Of a stretch of 64,000 nt of DNA, positions 21,240-32,435 are shown in pieces. The notes below the pieces were generated by a model. The model was not told the origin of the DNA. It did not search any database and saw only the letters and a list, made by a program, of their open reading frames with translations. Source of the stretch: Phyto melanocephala (taxonomy: Eukaryota > Arthropoda > Insecta > Diptera > Rhinophoridae); contig OW799233.1 in NCBI GenBank assembly GCA_941918925.1, positions 76,077,797 to 76,141,796 of the forward strand. The letters are read 5' to 3'. The translations under genes and the position numbers were made by a program. Within the stretch, counting starts at the first letter, position 1. The number at the start of each line of letters is the position of its first letter.

Positions 21240-21860
21240 TCTATATATATAAAAGTGAAACTGTGTGTGGGTGTGTTAGCTATAGACTTCGAAACTGTAA
21301 AACCGATCGGGCTCAAACTTTGGTAAGTTGTTGTACACATACGAGAGAGTGTTTATGGGTGGAAAAAAGTGGGCGGGCCATGCCCATAAAAAATTAGTTA
21401 TAATTTTTAGCTACTTGCACATGACCGATTTTTCTGAAACTTTGCACACATATTGAGCTGTTATGACTTTATAATTTCGTGATAAGAAAAGTGGGCGGGG
21501 CCATGCCCACAAAAAAGTTTTAATTTTGAGGTACTTGCACTGGAATACTTTTTCTGAAACTCTGCACACATAATGACCTGTCATGACTTTACAATTTCGT
21601 GATTAGAAAAGTGGGCAGTGCCACGCCCATAAGAAATAAGTTATCTTTTTTAGCTACTTGCACTAGATCGATTTTTCTGAAACTTTGCACACACATATTA
21701 AGCTGTAATGACTATATAATTTCGTGATTAGAAAAGTGGGCAGTGCCACGCCTAAAAAAAAAGTTATAATTTTTATCTTCTTGCACTTGATATTCAATTA
21801 AAATTCAGAATGCATTTTTAATCATTAAGGGGCGTAGCAACGCGCGCCGGGCTTTTCTAA
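21240..21860 (+). mobile_element. Non-autonomous Helitron
   Basis: Starts TCTATATATATAAAAGTG, a typical Helitron 5' end, preceded by A. Ends with a GC-rich hairpin-like CGCGCGCCGGGC followed by CTTTTCTAA, preceding T. That fits insertion between A and T with no target duplication. The interior holds four imperfect tandem units of about 121-125 bp, each starting GTGGGC(G/A)G..GCCA(T/C)GCCCA and containing TTTTTCTGAAACT(T/C)TGCACACA. No Rep/helicase frame is present. Confidence 0.75.
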
Positions 21861-21924
21861 TAATTAATAAGCAAGAATTGAATTCTTCGATTTTTATACA
21901 TTAGCTTTGATCTTGTGGTATATA

Positions 21925-22375
21925 TTAGGTTACCGCAAAATCGATCGGTGTTGGAATTTCGTTCGCCTGAACCCCACAAAACGATTTCCTTTTCCAGATA
22001 ATGAGATAGCCGAAATTGATCTCGATTAACCACGTTAACCTATGCCGCTCGGACTCATAACTCCAGAACGGTAAATAATAAAAACACGCTTAATATCTCA
22101 AAAGAAAGCGAATGTTGTTCTTCAAAACTTATATTCTGTACAGATTGTTGTTATTTTAAATCAAACAAAGTTACAACAGCCTTTGACCCCAAAAACGTGA
22201 CCTGGTACCACTAAGTATCCCTCTACTAATAATAATATTCAAATAATAATAATTCAAATTTTGACTATCTCAATATCTAAAAGAAGAATCGTTTTGTGGG
22301 GTCCAAACGAGCAAGATTCCAACATTTTTCCTTCCTGTATAAGATCCGGTCACTTTAGTATACAATATTCATTTG
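21925..22375. repeat. Fold-back repeat with about 100-bp inverted ends
   Basis: The left end (about 21928-22020: ACCGCAAAATCGATC, CCCCACAAAACGATTTC, GAGATAGCC) is matched in reverse by 22262-22372 (GACTATCTCAATATCT, GAATCGTTTTGTGGGG, ATCCGGTCAC). A second, one-ended copy lies at 52150-52470, sharing the CTCCAGAA(C/T)GGTAAATAATA and AAAAACGTGACCTG blocks. No frame is visible. Confidence 0.6.
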
Positions 22376-22987
22376 TTTACGTATTTGCTACAACGCGTGT
22401 CATATTAAAATGCTTTAAAAAAAACACCGCGACATGTACTCACTACAGCATGCTTGCATTTTCGAACTTCGGGAATCCCAAAAACCTCACTTTTAATAAA
22501 ACCTGATATTATACATATATGATATTTGTGATACATTGTTTTTCAATTGTCTTGCAATAATTGTCTGCGTAACCGAAAATCGACAATTTCTGTTTTATAA
22601 TTTTTTATTTTGTATTTTTGTTTTAAATTACAGTGTGCCAATGGATGACAGATTTAGGAGCCTTAACTATAAAATCGCAACTTTACTTTAAATGTCGTAT
22701 CAAGAAAAGAAACAAGGTTTGGAGTGAACCACAAAATCTTGAAAATTATTGAAACTTCTGCATTACGGCAACGCATGGATTTATGAGCAACACTATTAAT
22801 AAAATCATATGTATATTTGAATATTTCATCGGTTCAACAATCATCGAAGATGTGATGCTTAACTACCAATGTCTTCCAACAGTGAAACAAAAGATAAAAT
22901 AGATAAATTTGATATATCTAATTTAGGTAATAAAATATCATAGAATAGTTATGTTACTGAGAGTTGTGTCAAAGTTTGTGTAATAAC
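22376..22987. other. Unannotated stretch
   Basis: No identifiable gene or repeat. ATAAC at 22983-22987 abuts the following LTR and is repeated beside the matching LTR at 31390 on the other strand. Confidence 0.35.
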
Positions 22988-23127
22988 TGTTGGATGGCAA
23001 CTCTTTTCCATTTTTGACATTTGCATTTTTATTGCGCTATTCATTTTTTACTTTTTACTTGTTTTGTTGTAATGTAGAAATCTAAGAGAACTTGAACTGA
23101 ATAAACGTAACTTAAAGAATTATAATA
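22988..23127 (+). repeat. 5' LTR (140 bp) of a gypsy-type element
   Basis: Starts TGTTGGATGGCAACTC. Its reverse complement, also 140 bp, occurs at 31390-31529. Unusually short for an LTR. A primer-site-like TGGCGACGAGGA starts at 23129. Confidence 0.8.
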
Positions 23128-23128
23128 G

Positions 23129-23140
23129 TGGCGACGAGGA
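23129..23140 (+). promoter_or_regulatory. Candidate primer-binding site
   Basis: TGGCGACGAGGA directly follows the LTR, and the same 12-mer appears on the minus strand at 1963. The TGG start is as expected for a tRNA 3'-CCA match; the tRNA was not identified. Confidence 0.6.
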
Positions 23141-23183
23141 CAAAAGATTAAATAAATAGAAAATAAACACATATTCTAATATT

Positions 23184-23650
23184 ATACCCTTCACCTGTGG
23201 TGCACAAGGGTATATATAGCTTTGTCGTTCCGTTTGTAATTTCTACAATTTTCATTTCCGACCCCATAAAGTATATATTTTCTGAAAGCTTATGAATAGA
23301 GGAGTCGATTAAGCCCTGACCGTCTGTCCGTCTGCCCGTCTGTCCGTGTGTTGGTTGAAATCAACTTTTAGAAGCAACTATATGTTCCTCAGATCTGTAT
23401 ATGGTATCAATCTCTTGGAAATATCCAGGAATGAATCGCTATTGAAATTCAGCACAATCGCCCCATAACTTTCTGAGATATGAGCAAAAAACCACGACCA
23501 CCTCGTTTTTTTTCACAATTACAACAACAACATACATACATGTAAAAAACATACCAAACAAAAAAAATTACAAAAAAAAAAAAAATACTACACGTTGTGA
23601 AGGGTATATAAGATTCGGCACGGCCGAATATAGCACTGTTACTTGTTTTT
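23184..23650 (+). mobile_element. P-class repeat inserted in the leader of the gypsy-type element
   Basis: Begins TATACCCTTCACCTGTGGTGCACAAGGG, written here in part, and ends GTGAAGGGTATATAAG with ATTCGGC..GCCGAAT and ACTTGTTTTT. It lies between the primer site and gag. Confidence 0.7.
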
Positions 23651-23755
23651 TACTAATATCTTCTGTGTAAACACAAAGATAGTAATAAATATATTATCAG
23701 TAAGTAAATACAACTTCGCGTGAGAGAAAAAAAAAATTAAATTTCCTTCAACAAT

Positions 23756-24421
23756 ATGGAAGATGTATTAAAGCAAATGATTAAAATCCAACATGAGCAG
23801 CAACAACATAATCTGGCTTTACACGAATTGGTAAAAAGTTTGGCTGTTGTCAAAACAGCAGAGAAATCCAGACATGATAATGTTGAATTTCTTATCGAAG
23901 CCCTAGCTTCAAATATCACCGAATTTAATTTCGATGAACATAACCTCACATTTGAAATGTGGTTTACAAGGTACGAAGACTTGTTTGAAGTCGACGCAGC
24001 AAAGCTAGACGATGCGGCCAAAGTACGCCCTTTGTTAAGAAAACTTAACACTGTTGTTCACAACAAATATACTAACTTTATTTTACCAAAGCATACAAGG
24101 GACTTGGATTTCAAGGAAACCGTAACTAAACTCACAGAATTGTTCGGAACGCAAAATTCTCAATTCAATATAAGGTATAACTGTTTGCAAATTACCAAAG
24201 ATTCACTTACTGATTTTATTACATATGCGGGAATTGTAAACAAGCATTGTGAACAATTTAAATTAAGCGAATTATCTCTCGATCAATTCAAATGCTTAAT
24301 TTTTGTCATGGGCTTAAAATCATCGTCAGATTTTGAAATACGAACAAAATTGTTAAATAAAATTGATAATGAAGGAAGGTCAATAACATTAGACCCCCTT
24401 TCAAGAGAACGTCAACGTTAA
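23756..24421 (+). pseudogene. gag: Gag, first part, of the gypsy-type element
   Basis: A 221-codon frame beginning MEDVLKQMIKIQHEQQQH encodes a capsid-like Gag with FDEHNLTFEMWFTRYEDLF and PKHTRDLDFKETVTKLTELF. It ends at a stop near 24421, where comparison with the following frame indicates a frameshift at about 24400-24410: the sense continues as NVNLKTDTVLIEN in another register. It resembles Gag of insect gypsy-type elements of the CsRn1/Kabuki-like kind; lineage is inference. Confidence 0.75.
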
Positions 24422-25055
24422 TCTAAAAACAGATACAGTGCTAATCGAGAATTCAAAAATAGAATCACACGTGAATCAATTACAAACAAGCAAAAAGCAG
24501 AAAGCTTCCCCTAAGTATCCATGCTGGTTTTGTGGTGGCATACACTTTGCTCGTGAATGTTCCTACAAAAAGCATAAATGTGAACAATGTAATGTAATAG
24601 GCCACAAGGAAGGCTATTGTAACGTAGCTAAGAAAACCAAACCAAAAAATATTACAAAATCAAAGTTTTTTACTAAACACAATAAACAGAAGACAGATTC
24701 AAAAAGCATTTCACTTGTAAATAGAATAAATGTAGATAGAAAATACATAACTATTGAAATTAACAATGAGAAGATTGAGCTACAATTTGATACAGCGTCT
24801 GATATAACTATCCTATCGGAATATACATTCCAAAAGCTTCACGTAGAAAATGCAGTACAGGTGCAACAAGCAGCCAGAAGTGCTACAGGAAAACTCCCAC
24901 TTTCCCTACAGTTTGACTGTAATGTAAAATTTAAAAACAGACAAGCAGTTGTTACATGTTACGTCACAAAATTTGCAAAATTTAAATTTGCTGGGTCTGG
25001 ATTGCATTAATGCTCTTTAATTGGAGAATATGTCGATTAATACCATATGTACCCG
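24422..25055 (+). pseudogene. Gag C-terminus and retropepsin of the gypsy-type element
   Basis: Continues the previous frame after a frameshift. Two zinc knuckles are visible, CX2CX3HX4C (CWFCGGIHFAREC) and CX2CX4HX4C (CEQCNVIGHKEGYC). An aspartic protease with LQFDTASDITILS follows. The open frame ends at 25010 after another frameshift. The sense can be followed to about 25055 (ENMSINTIC), where non-LTR DNA begins abruptly. Reverse transcriptase and most of integrase are missing. Confidence 0.75.
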
Positions 25056-25283
25056 ATGTGGAACATTCCCAGAAAGTCCCGAGAGGCACTCCTCGTACTT
25101 AGTGCGATCCGTATCCGTCGGCACCCTGATACGCCTACGCACCTTCCTGCGCCTGCTACCATATAGAATCTGGAACTTGATAGCCCTGTGGTCAGACATG
25201 GTCAATTTGTCCACCACTCTCCAATTCCCAACTCTATCCAGCATCTCGACAGAGCATAAGGTGATGTCGATTACATCGGGTAC
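25056..25283 (-). pseudogene. Non-LTR retrotransposon endonuclease end, inverted 5' segment (LINE A)
   Basis: The minus strand encodes the end of an APE-type endonuclease: ITLCSVEMLDRVGNW, then KLTMSDHRAIKF (the SDH catalytic motif), then a basic linker. The next stretch of the same protein starts in plus orientation at 25284. The fragment is therefore a 5' inversion of the kind produced by twin priming. Confidence 0.75.
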
Positions 25284-26606
25284 TCCGGAACACGGAGGAT
25301 ATTGAGCGGATGGTGGAGAGGGTAAACTCTACTGTCGGACTTTCCTTCAAAAAATGCGTGTCCTCTCACGGTAGTGGATGAAAAGGCTCCTACTCCATGG
25401 TGAAGTAGGGAATTGGAATCCATGAAGAGGGACAGGAGGAGGGCCTTTTATCGTTACATGAGGGAGGGGAATCATAGCTTATGGGACGAGTATAAGGCGA
25501 GGAAGAAGGAGCGAAAGAGAACTATACGTCTTCAGAAACGAAGTACCTGGAGGAAATTCTGCTCCGGCGTGATGGATACATCAGAAGTAGGGAGACTATA
25601 GAGGATGGTGTCTAGAGACCCTGTCTCCAGAATGGGGCTTATTCGCAGGAGCGATGGCGGCATAACGGAGACGATGGAGCGGACATTACAGTCGCTGATA
25701 GAGGTATATTTTCCTGAAAGTTTAATTTCAAATGACTCATGGGTTCCCGTTAACAGGGGAAAGGATATTAACTTTTAATGGGGTTAGAAGTGCAATTTGG
25801 CTTTTGCCCCATTTAAGGCGGCTGGGATAGATAGGATATTTCCTGCATTACTACAGTGGGGTATGAACACTCTACTTGTGGTGATTAGGGAAATATTTGT
25901 TACCTGTCTTTCGACAGGGTATATTCCGGTGGCATGGAAGGAGGCCAGGATGGTTTTTCTTCCCAAACCGGGGAAGAGGGACTATGCGGAGGCTAAGTTG
26001 TTCAGGCCGATCAGTCTTACATCCTTTCTGTTAAAGGCAATGAAAATGGTGTTGGTTGACTTCCTAGAGGAGAACACGCTGATGGATAGGCCATTGAGTG
26101 GGAGTCAGCACGCTTACAGGGCTGGGAGGTATACTGAGACTGCCCTGCACGAACTGGTAAGGGTTGCTGAGAGGGAGGTTTTCAATGGTGATCTGGCTTG
26201 TCCGTAGTTGTGGACATAGAGAGCGCTTTTGATAGGATCTCTTTTGATAGGATCTCTTTTGATAGACTGGGAAATGCTCTCGATGAGCGAGGGGTCGATT
26301 TTGTTGTGGTGAAGTGGATCGGAGCCATGTTCAAATGTAGTGAATTTCAGGAGCGGAAGCACTAGGATTCGGGAAAGGGTGGTCGCAGTGAATCTCAGGA
26401 GCAGAAGCACCAGGATTCGGGGAAGGATGGTCAGGGGATGTCCGCAAGGAGGGGTCTTATCACCTCTTTTGTGGAACATAACTGTGGAAAGCCTTCTTAG
26501 GAGACTGGAGGTAATGGGCAAACATACGGTAGGGTATGCGGGTGATGCGGCAATTATGGTTGGTCATAAGTTCATGGAGACCATTTTAGGTTTGATTATT
26601 AGATAG
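25284..26606 (+). pseudogene. Non-LTR reverse transcriptase (LINE A), broken
   Basis: Read in several frames: NTEDIERMVERVNS; an RRRAFYRYMREGNHSLWDEYKARKK-type linker; FKAAGIDRIFPALLQ; KLFRPISLTSFLLK; HAYRAGR; GCPQGGVLSPLLWN; and YAGD where YADD is expected, so the first catalytic Asp is lost. Motifs match RT of the Jockey/R1-type arthropod LINEs. Multiple frameshifts and stops, and a small internal direct repeat near 26340-26420, show it is dead. It stops abruptly at 26606. Confidence 0.8.
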
Positions 26607-27790
26607 ACCTCCTACGCACTCAACATATTCCTCTAGTCTCCTACAGACTACGGTTTCCAACAGTTTCCCAAACGTATCAATCATACAGAGTGTTTGGTAA
26701 GAGGAGGAATCCTCCTGAGGTTTTCCCTGTTTCAATAACAAAACAAGCTTTTGCCTTTTTCACATACTCGGAAATATACCTTGGCGTAAACACGAATTCA
26801 TCAAATGGAAAACATGATCAGGGCAATACGCGAAAGTCTCCCTTACTACGGCATTTGGTTTGCCATCTAAGCCAGGGGTTTTTCCGTCCCTAAATTTGCT
26901 CATGGTAGCTTTAACCTCAACTGTCGTGTTAAGTGGAAAGTCAAATATCATATGAACAGTATCAGTCTGCCAAAATGTCACACTTTGGTAAGAAAATAAG
27001 TAATCCACTATGCTCCTAAGTACTTCAGCATCCTTAAGTGGTAGAGGATTTAGATACTCTAGCTTTTTTGCTACCAGCTTAAAAGCAAGACACCATATGT
27101 CGTTTACAACCTCTTCACACATCTGTATTAAACATGCCCTCTTACTACTACTAATCGCCATTTTCAAGAATTTGTGAATGCACCTACATTGGTCACGGTG
27201 CTCGTCATTCACTGGCCTACTCGGCTTCTCGTATGCCGTCGTTTGGCCCGGATACATGCTGACCGTAGTAAAAAAAATTTCCCCGTTCCCCCTATATACC
27301 GGTCGCTTGTTCGCACTCATCCTCCTTTCAATCATAGACGTATCGCATGCCTCCGATACCCTACTTATGAGTTGCGCAGCCATTATTTCAGGCTGCCCTT
27401 GCAACCTCATATTTTCCACCTCTACTCCAAATAATTCCCTATCAAGGCTCGTTCCGGGTGTATAATCAGTGCATCTTCGCCCAATTCCCCCCTGATATCA
27501 ATCAATATAGCACTGTGATCGCTATGTGTGTATATTCCGGGCATGCTCTATCCTATCCTGCCCACAATACTAGCACTAGCAAAGGCAACAACAATAATTG
27601 ACTCCGATTCGCCTCTTAAGAAAGTGTGCTCATTTCCGTTGTTCAACAGAATCACATTAAGTGCAGAAAGTGACTCAACCAGTATTTGACCCCTAGAATT
27701 TGTGCATGGGCAGCCCATGCATTGAAGTCGCCGGCAATAATTACGGGACACCTTGAGCATGCATCAGAAACGAGATTGTGAACAATTCAT
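26607..27790 (-). pseudogene. R1-like LINE fragment: endonuclease and start of RT
   Basis: The minus strand carries an endonuclease piece with GDFNAWAAHA (about 27700-27735), a SRGQILVESLSALNVILLN block (27548-27760), then a 219-codon frame (26760-27419) with SKRACLIQMCEEVVNDIW and GKTPGLDGKPNAVV of the RT N-terminus. Then come KRQKLVLLLKQGKP and FGKLLETVVCRRLEEYVE up to the junction. The lineage differs from LINE A. The 3' half is missing and frames are broken. Order and spacing fit R1-clade ORF2. Confidence 0.78.
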
Positions 27791-27889
27791 TCAAACTACA
27801 AATAAGGAATATCTCGGGGGAATGTATCAAGCATAGAAGCAAATCCCATGCACGAGTAAAACCAGTAAATTAGGATCTCGCATGTATAT

Positions 27890-28190
27890 ATGTATGCATG
27901 TATGTATCAATAATAAAAAAAATTGTTTTGCCTCAGCCGGGATTCAAAACCAGCTTCGCTCTAACCAGTATTCCGTGTATCGATTTGTTGTGAAAAAACG
28001 AGGTGATCTTAGTTTTTTCCTCACATTTTAATGGTTAATGGTTTAAACTGATTTCAACAAACACACGGACAAATGAGTCATAATCTTTTAGAAAATATAT
28101 ACTTTATGGGTCGCAAACAAATATTGTAGAAATTTAACTCGACATAACAAATCTATATATATCATTTAACTCATTGTGAAGGATTTAATA
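27890..28190 (-). repeat. Degenerate P-class repeat relic
   Basis: Recognisable by GGGATTCAAAACCAGC, CTAACCAGTATTCCGTG, CACACGGACA, AAATATATACTTTATGGGTC and AATATTGTAGAAATTTAA in the order of a P copy read in reverse. An ATGT-type microsatellite lies at its left edge. Confidence 0.55.
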
Positions 28191-29542
28191 AGTGTCATTT
28201 CCTAAGAAGCCACTTTCTCAAAAAAAAAAAAAAACACGTATTAATTCAGTTCTTACCTATATCCAGGCGTCGATCTAGCTTTCGTATTTGGGGGAACACG
28301 TTTTTGTTAAAGAGTATGAATTGCTAAAAAACTATTACTTATTAAAAGAAAACCTTTGGTTTGGTGGAGGAAATGTCCTACTTTGCACCGCTCTGTATTC
28401 GTAACTCTTCCAAGCTATACACCCACTGTTCCCCTTTCGTAACTAATGATATTAATGAGATTGAATACTAGTGAAATGTCTTACAAGAAATCTCATTAAA
28501 TTTAAAATAGTGTGTGTGTGTATATATCCTCTTATTATAAAATACGTACTTTCAATATCTAAATAGACTAAACAGAAACACTTTGAAATAATATAAATCT
28601 GAATCAGAACAAAGAATAAATAGAGCAATAAAACTAAAATAGAACTTTTAAAATATATTTACACTTAAATATTCAGCTTGGAAGTGGAACGAAATATTGT
28701 AAAACCACAAAACCTGGATACTTTAGTTGAGTTATTTATTTCGTATACATTTTTGTTTTTTGCTTCTGACTTACATACATATTCGATCAAATATTATACA
28801 ATTCCTTCTATCTTTCTTTGTCAATACGTAGTCAAATTTGTGGGCTTGGGCTCAGTTTTTTACTTATATAAAAAATTATTTTATTATAATTCATAAATTT
28901 ATAAATTTTGGTAGCAAAATATTGGATTATAATAAAATATTTTTTATATGAAAAAACTAATCTGATGCTCCCAAATTAAAACATTATTTTTTCGAATAAT
29001 TTTTTGTTTGTTTTAAAAGCCTGTTCTTTAATTAAATTATTAACAAATTGTACATATTTGAATTACGTTTAAAATATACTTGAAGGCTTATTACAAATTA
29101 ACTCGGCTATTGTGACCTCTTAAACGTAAGTTATAATTTACTTTACAAAAGAAATTTTTTTCGCTACAAAGTAAATCAGAATTTTTCTATTTGAATTATA
29201 AGAATTAAAAAAAATAAATTCAAAACATATTTAGTGTATTCACAAGAAGTCCTAAAGGTCGTATTGTCATAAAACCATAATTTTTCAAAAATTTTAATAT
29301 TATTTAATGTATTGTGATGTTTATTGTTAATCCCTTTTACAATTTCTAAGTCATATTAAATTTTTAAATAAAATTTTCCAGTAATTAAATTGTTTGTGCG
29401 TTTCGTTGAATTCAAATAAAATAGACTTTATCGTATTTAAAAATAAAATTTTGTAATTTTATAATTTAAAAAAATATGTCAATTTAGTAGTTTTCTTTTC
29501 ATTTTAATAAAAAGTGATAAGAATTATATAAATTTGCATTTC
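28191..29542. other. AT-rich stretch without recognised features
   Basis: A TG/TA microsatellite occurs near 28510-28528. The short open frame at 28678 has no recognisable domain and is probably chance. Confidence 0.4.
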
Positions 29543-29765
29543 TAAAATTTTCATTTCCGACCCCATAAAGTATATATTGTCGGAAAGCTTAGGAATGGGG
29601 AAGCATTGTCCGTCTGTCCGTGTGTATGTTAAAATCATCTTTTTAAAGCCTCCAGACATTTCTGTTCGGGAGCAGATCGGCATTGAAAATCAGAATTGCT
29701 TTATAAACAACAGAGATATGATGAAAAAACTACCTCGTCTTTTCACACCAATACAAACTGGATGA
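29543..29765 (+). repeat. P-class repeat fragment, internal part
   Basis: Contains TTTCATTTCCGACCCCATAAAG, quoted only in part, with GTCCGTCTGTCCGTGTG and AGATATGATGAAAAAAC in the order of the copy at 2784. Both terminal parts are missing. Confidence 0.6.
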
Positions 29766-30989
29766 ACGTAGGTTTGAAAATTTTTTTGTTTATTTTATAA
29801 GCCATGTAAGATGGCAACCTAGGACGAGAAGGAAGTATAACGCAGGAGAGAAAAATAGGAAGTTTGACAGCAGTGGACAAAAACAAGTGTATTTCTTAAA
29901 AGTAACGATAAAAGGTGTTAAAGTCGAAAGTTGTTAAAAGTAGAAAGAAGTTGTAAAGATGGTCGTGAAGAAAATTGAAAGTTTTCTTTAAATGAAAAAT
30001 TAAGTTGCTGAACAAATAATCATAACTACTTTTTTGTATACTTTTATAAATCTTTGTTCTAAAGTGCTAAATTTTCTTAAAAAACTATGGAATTAAAAAA
30101 AAACACTGATGAATTGAAAATCAGAAAATTATTATTGTATAAAATTATCCAAATACTCTTAATAAAACAGTAGTTAAACTAATTAAATAAGCTCTTATTA
30201 CTTATAAACAAAATTTTCCTCTACATACATACATAAACTCAATTTATAATTTTACAATGGGATGGTTTCAAGCGAAAACACAAGCAAACTTTCGAGTGTT
30301 TGGTAGCAATAAAGTTTGTTCATCCAAAATGAGTATTTATTTTTTTTTTTTCAAAACGTAATGAAAAAAATGTTGGGGAAAAAATTTTACTTTATTTGTA
30401 TTTCGAATAAAATAAGTTATAAATTGGTTGGCAATTGTTGTTTTATTTACGAAAAATGTGGTCCAACAGTAATGCGCGATATTAATTTTGAGTCACACCT
30501 TAATGCAAGTTTTTTTCCCAACATAACTCGACATTTCTATGTTTCAGTGTTCGACAAATTCAACCATGGAGAGGCACAGAATTGAGCAGTGCTTTTAGAT
30601 TGTTGAAACCTTTAAAATGGGCGTTAAATTAAAATGCAGTTTATTTCCATTATCCCATTTCATTCGTTATTTGTTTTCCAATGCAACAAGATACAATATC
30701 TTATCAATTACATCATCATAATCAGATAAGTTATTAAGTACAGTTTGTGACAATATTTAGTTACATAGATTAATACTTAGCATAATAATAAATAAATTAT
30801 ATCAATTAATACATAAACATATGAGAAACAAATAAAAAACTTTAAATAAAAATCAAGTTATACAGGTGGTTGTGGAATATTTGTAAATTTTTTATTCAGA
30901 TCATTAACGTCTAAAGTTCTCGCGTGTAGCGATAATGCCAATTTCATGAATGTGCTTCCATTTTTGTTTAGTATTAAACGCAGTCCGCT
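29766..30989. other. AT-rich stretch without recognised features
   Basis: The 89-codon frame at 30316 is Phe/Lys/Asn-rich and unrecognised. A segment near 30268 (GAAAACACAAGCAAACTTTCG) resembles the arms of the inverted repeat at 46647. Confidence 0.35.
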
Positions 30990-31165
30990 GCGGTAGTAAA
31001 TTGATTTACCATGTCTTTTTGATACAACATTTCGTCCACTTCGTGATTTTTTTTTTTTTTTGTCAACATAATTTACCAAATGTGTCCACAATCGGGAGAA
31101 CTGTCCGTAAGTTTCTGAAGGAAATGTGAGAGAGCATCTGAATATCAATGTTGCGAATATTGAAT
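30990..31165 (+). pseudogene. Mariner-type transposase N-terminal relic
   Basis: In shifted plus frames it reads TTFRPLRDF, then after a T-run QHNLPNVSTIGRTVRKFLKEM. This is the same helix-turn-helix block found in the mariner relics at 42278 and 62401. The 152-codon frame on the minus strand here is its antisense shadow. Confidence 0.6.
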
Positions 31166-31389
31166 AAATATTTTTATTAACCCACTTACAAGGTTCAATT
31201 TCTAACATATTTCTGCGTCTGTAATATTTTATTTGTTTAAAATTAATGCATTTGAAATCAGGATAATGATTAGAATTAGCGCACTGTAATGATAATGGTG
31301 TTTTTTTTTGTTTCAATGTAGTGTTCCTGTATGATGGATCTGATCTATGTCCAGCAATTCTTGTTTCAAGTTTATTTTTTATTTGTTAT

Positions 31390-31529
31390 TATTATAATTC
31401 TTTAAGGTACGTTTATTCAGTTCAAGTTCTCTTAGATTTCTACATTACAACAAAACAAGTAAAAAGTAAAAAATGAATAGCACAATAAAAATGCAAATGT
31501 CAAAAATGGAAAAGAGTTGCCATCCAACA
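31390..31529 (-). repeat. 3' LTR (140 bp) of the gypsy-type element, opposite orientation
   Basis: Reverse complement of 22988-23127 at the same length. On the minus strand it is preceded by a purine tract AAAGAAGGGAAGA (31530-31542) and followed by ATAAC, the same five bases that precede the LTR at 22988. Confidence 0.8.
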
Positions 31530-31547
31530 TCTTCCCTTCTTTACAAT

Positions 31548-31912
31548 CTATCCCGGAACAAATCTAGCGACTGGTTTACGTTGTCGTCGAGATCGTCTGA
31601 GTGCCGGAGTATCCATGATTCCAATAGCATCGTTTTCACGTTCAATAATTTCAAAGGGCTTATTAATTGTATTTGGTAAGTCGTATAATCCTAGGGTATC
31701 ACTCCAACTTTTAGAGTTTTCGTAATTCCTATAATTTCGCCTTATTTGGTTTGCATTAACGCGTATCAATTTTCCATTTTTAATCAAAACGTTGTACAAT
31801 ACATGTCCAATAGGTTCGATGTTCTTTTCAGGTTCCCAAGAACAGGTGGCGTTATTTTTATATACTCTGGGATATACGTTATCTTCAACTGAAAAATAAT
31901 TTTCTTTGGCGC
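31548..31912 (-). pseudogene. Pol C-terminus of the gypsy-type element
   Basis: The minus strand encodes VYKNNATCSWEPEKNIEPIG, then YNVLIKNGKLIRVNANQIRRNY and a basic RRSRRQRKPVARF tail, just before the purine tract and LTR. The open frame runs 31799-31548, and the upstream part lies in another frame. Endonuclease DNA of LINE B abuts it at 31913. Confidence 0.75.
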
Positions 31913-32435
31913 CGTGTCGAACTTGATAGCTCTGTGGTCAGATATGGTCAATTTATCCACCACTCTCCAATTCCCAACTCTATCCAGCATCTCGACAGAG
32001 CATAAGGTGATGTCGATTACCTCCGCCCTACGTGCATCCACGAAGGTGGGCTCGACACCCCTGTTCAGGACCAGCAGGTCACGACACTCCACAAACTCCA
32101 GCAACTGCCGTCCCCTGTGGTTATCATCCGTACTGCCCCATACAGTACTGTGAGTTAGCATCACAGCCCATGACAAGAGCCATACCTCTCAACCTACAGA
32201 ACTCCACCTCATGTCACCTCATGTCATGTACATGTCCTCAACCTCCCTCCCGTTTGTGAGTTAAACAGACTGGCGGTCTGACGAAACAGGCCCATGATGT
32301 TATCCCTAACAATCCATGGTTCCTGTAGTAAGTCTATATCCAACCCATCCTCCGCAAAACATCGCATCATCACCGCTCTGCTATGGTGCAGATTCAATTG
32401 ATATACACTTAGAGTTTCCCAGTATATATCCAGCC
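31913..32435 (-). pseudogene. LINE B endonuclease, inverted segment
   Basis: The minus strand encodes an APE endonuclease from LNLHHSRAVM..CFAEDGLDIDLLQEPWI (N-terminal catalytic block) to RGRQLLEFVECRDLLVLNRG, VIDITLCSVEMLDRVGNW and TISDHRAIKF. The C-terminal end is nearly identical to LINE A at 25056-25283, so the two are the same family. Stops interrupt the middle, for example near 32180-32230. Confidence 0.75.

Noticed and set aside
30858..31316. A 152-codon frame on the minus strand
   Set aside because: Half of it is the antisense of a mariner transposase relic (QHNLPNVSTIG on the plus strand), and the rest has no recognisable domain.
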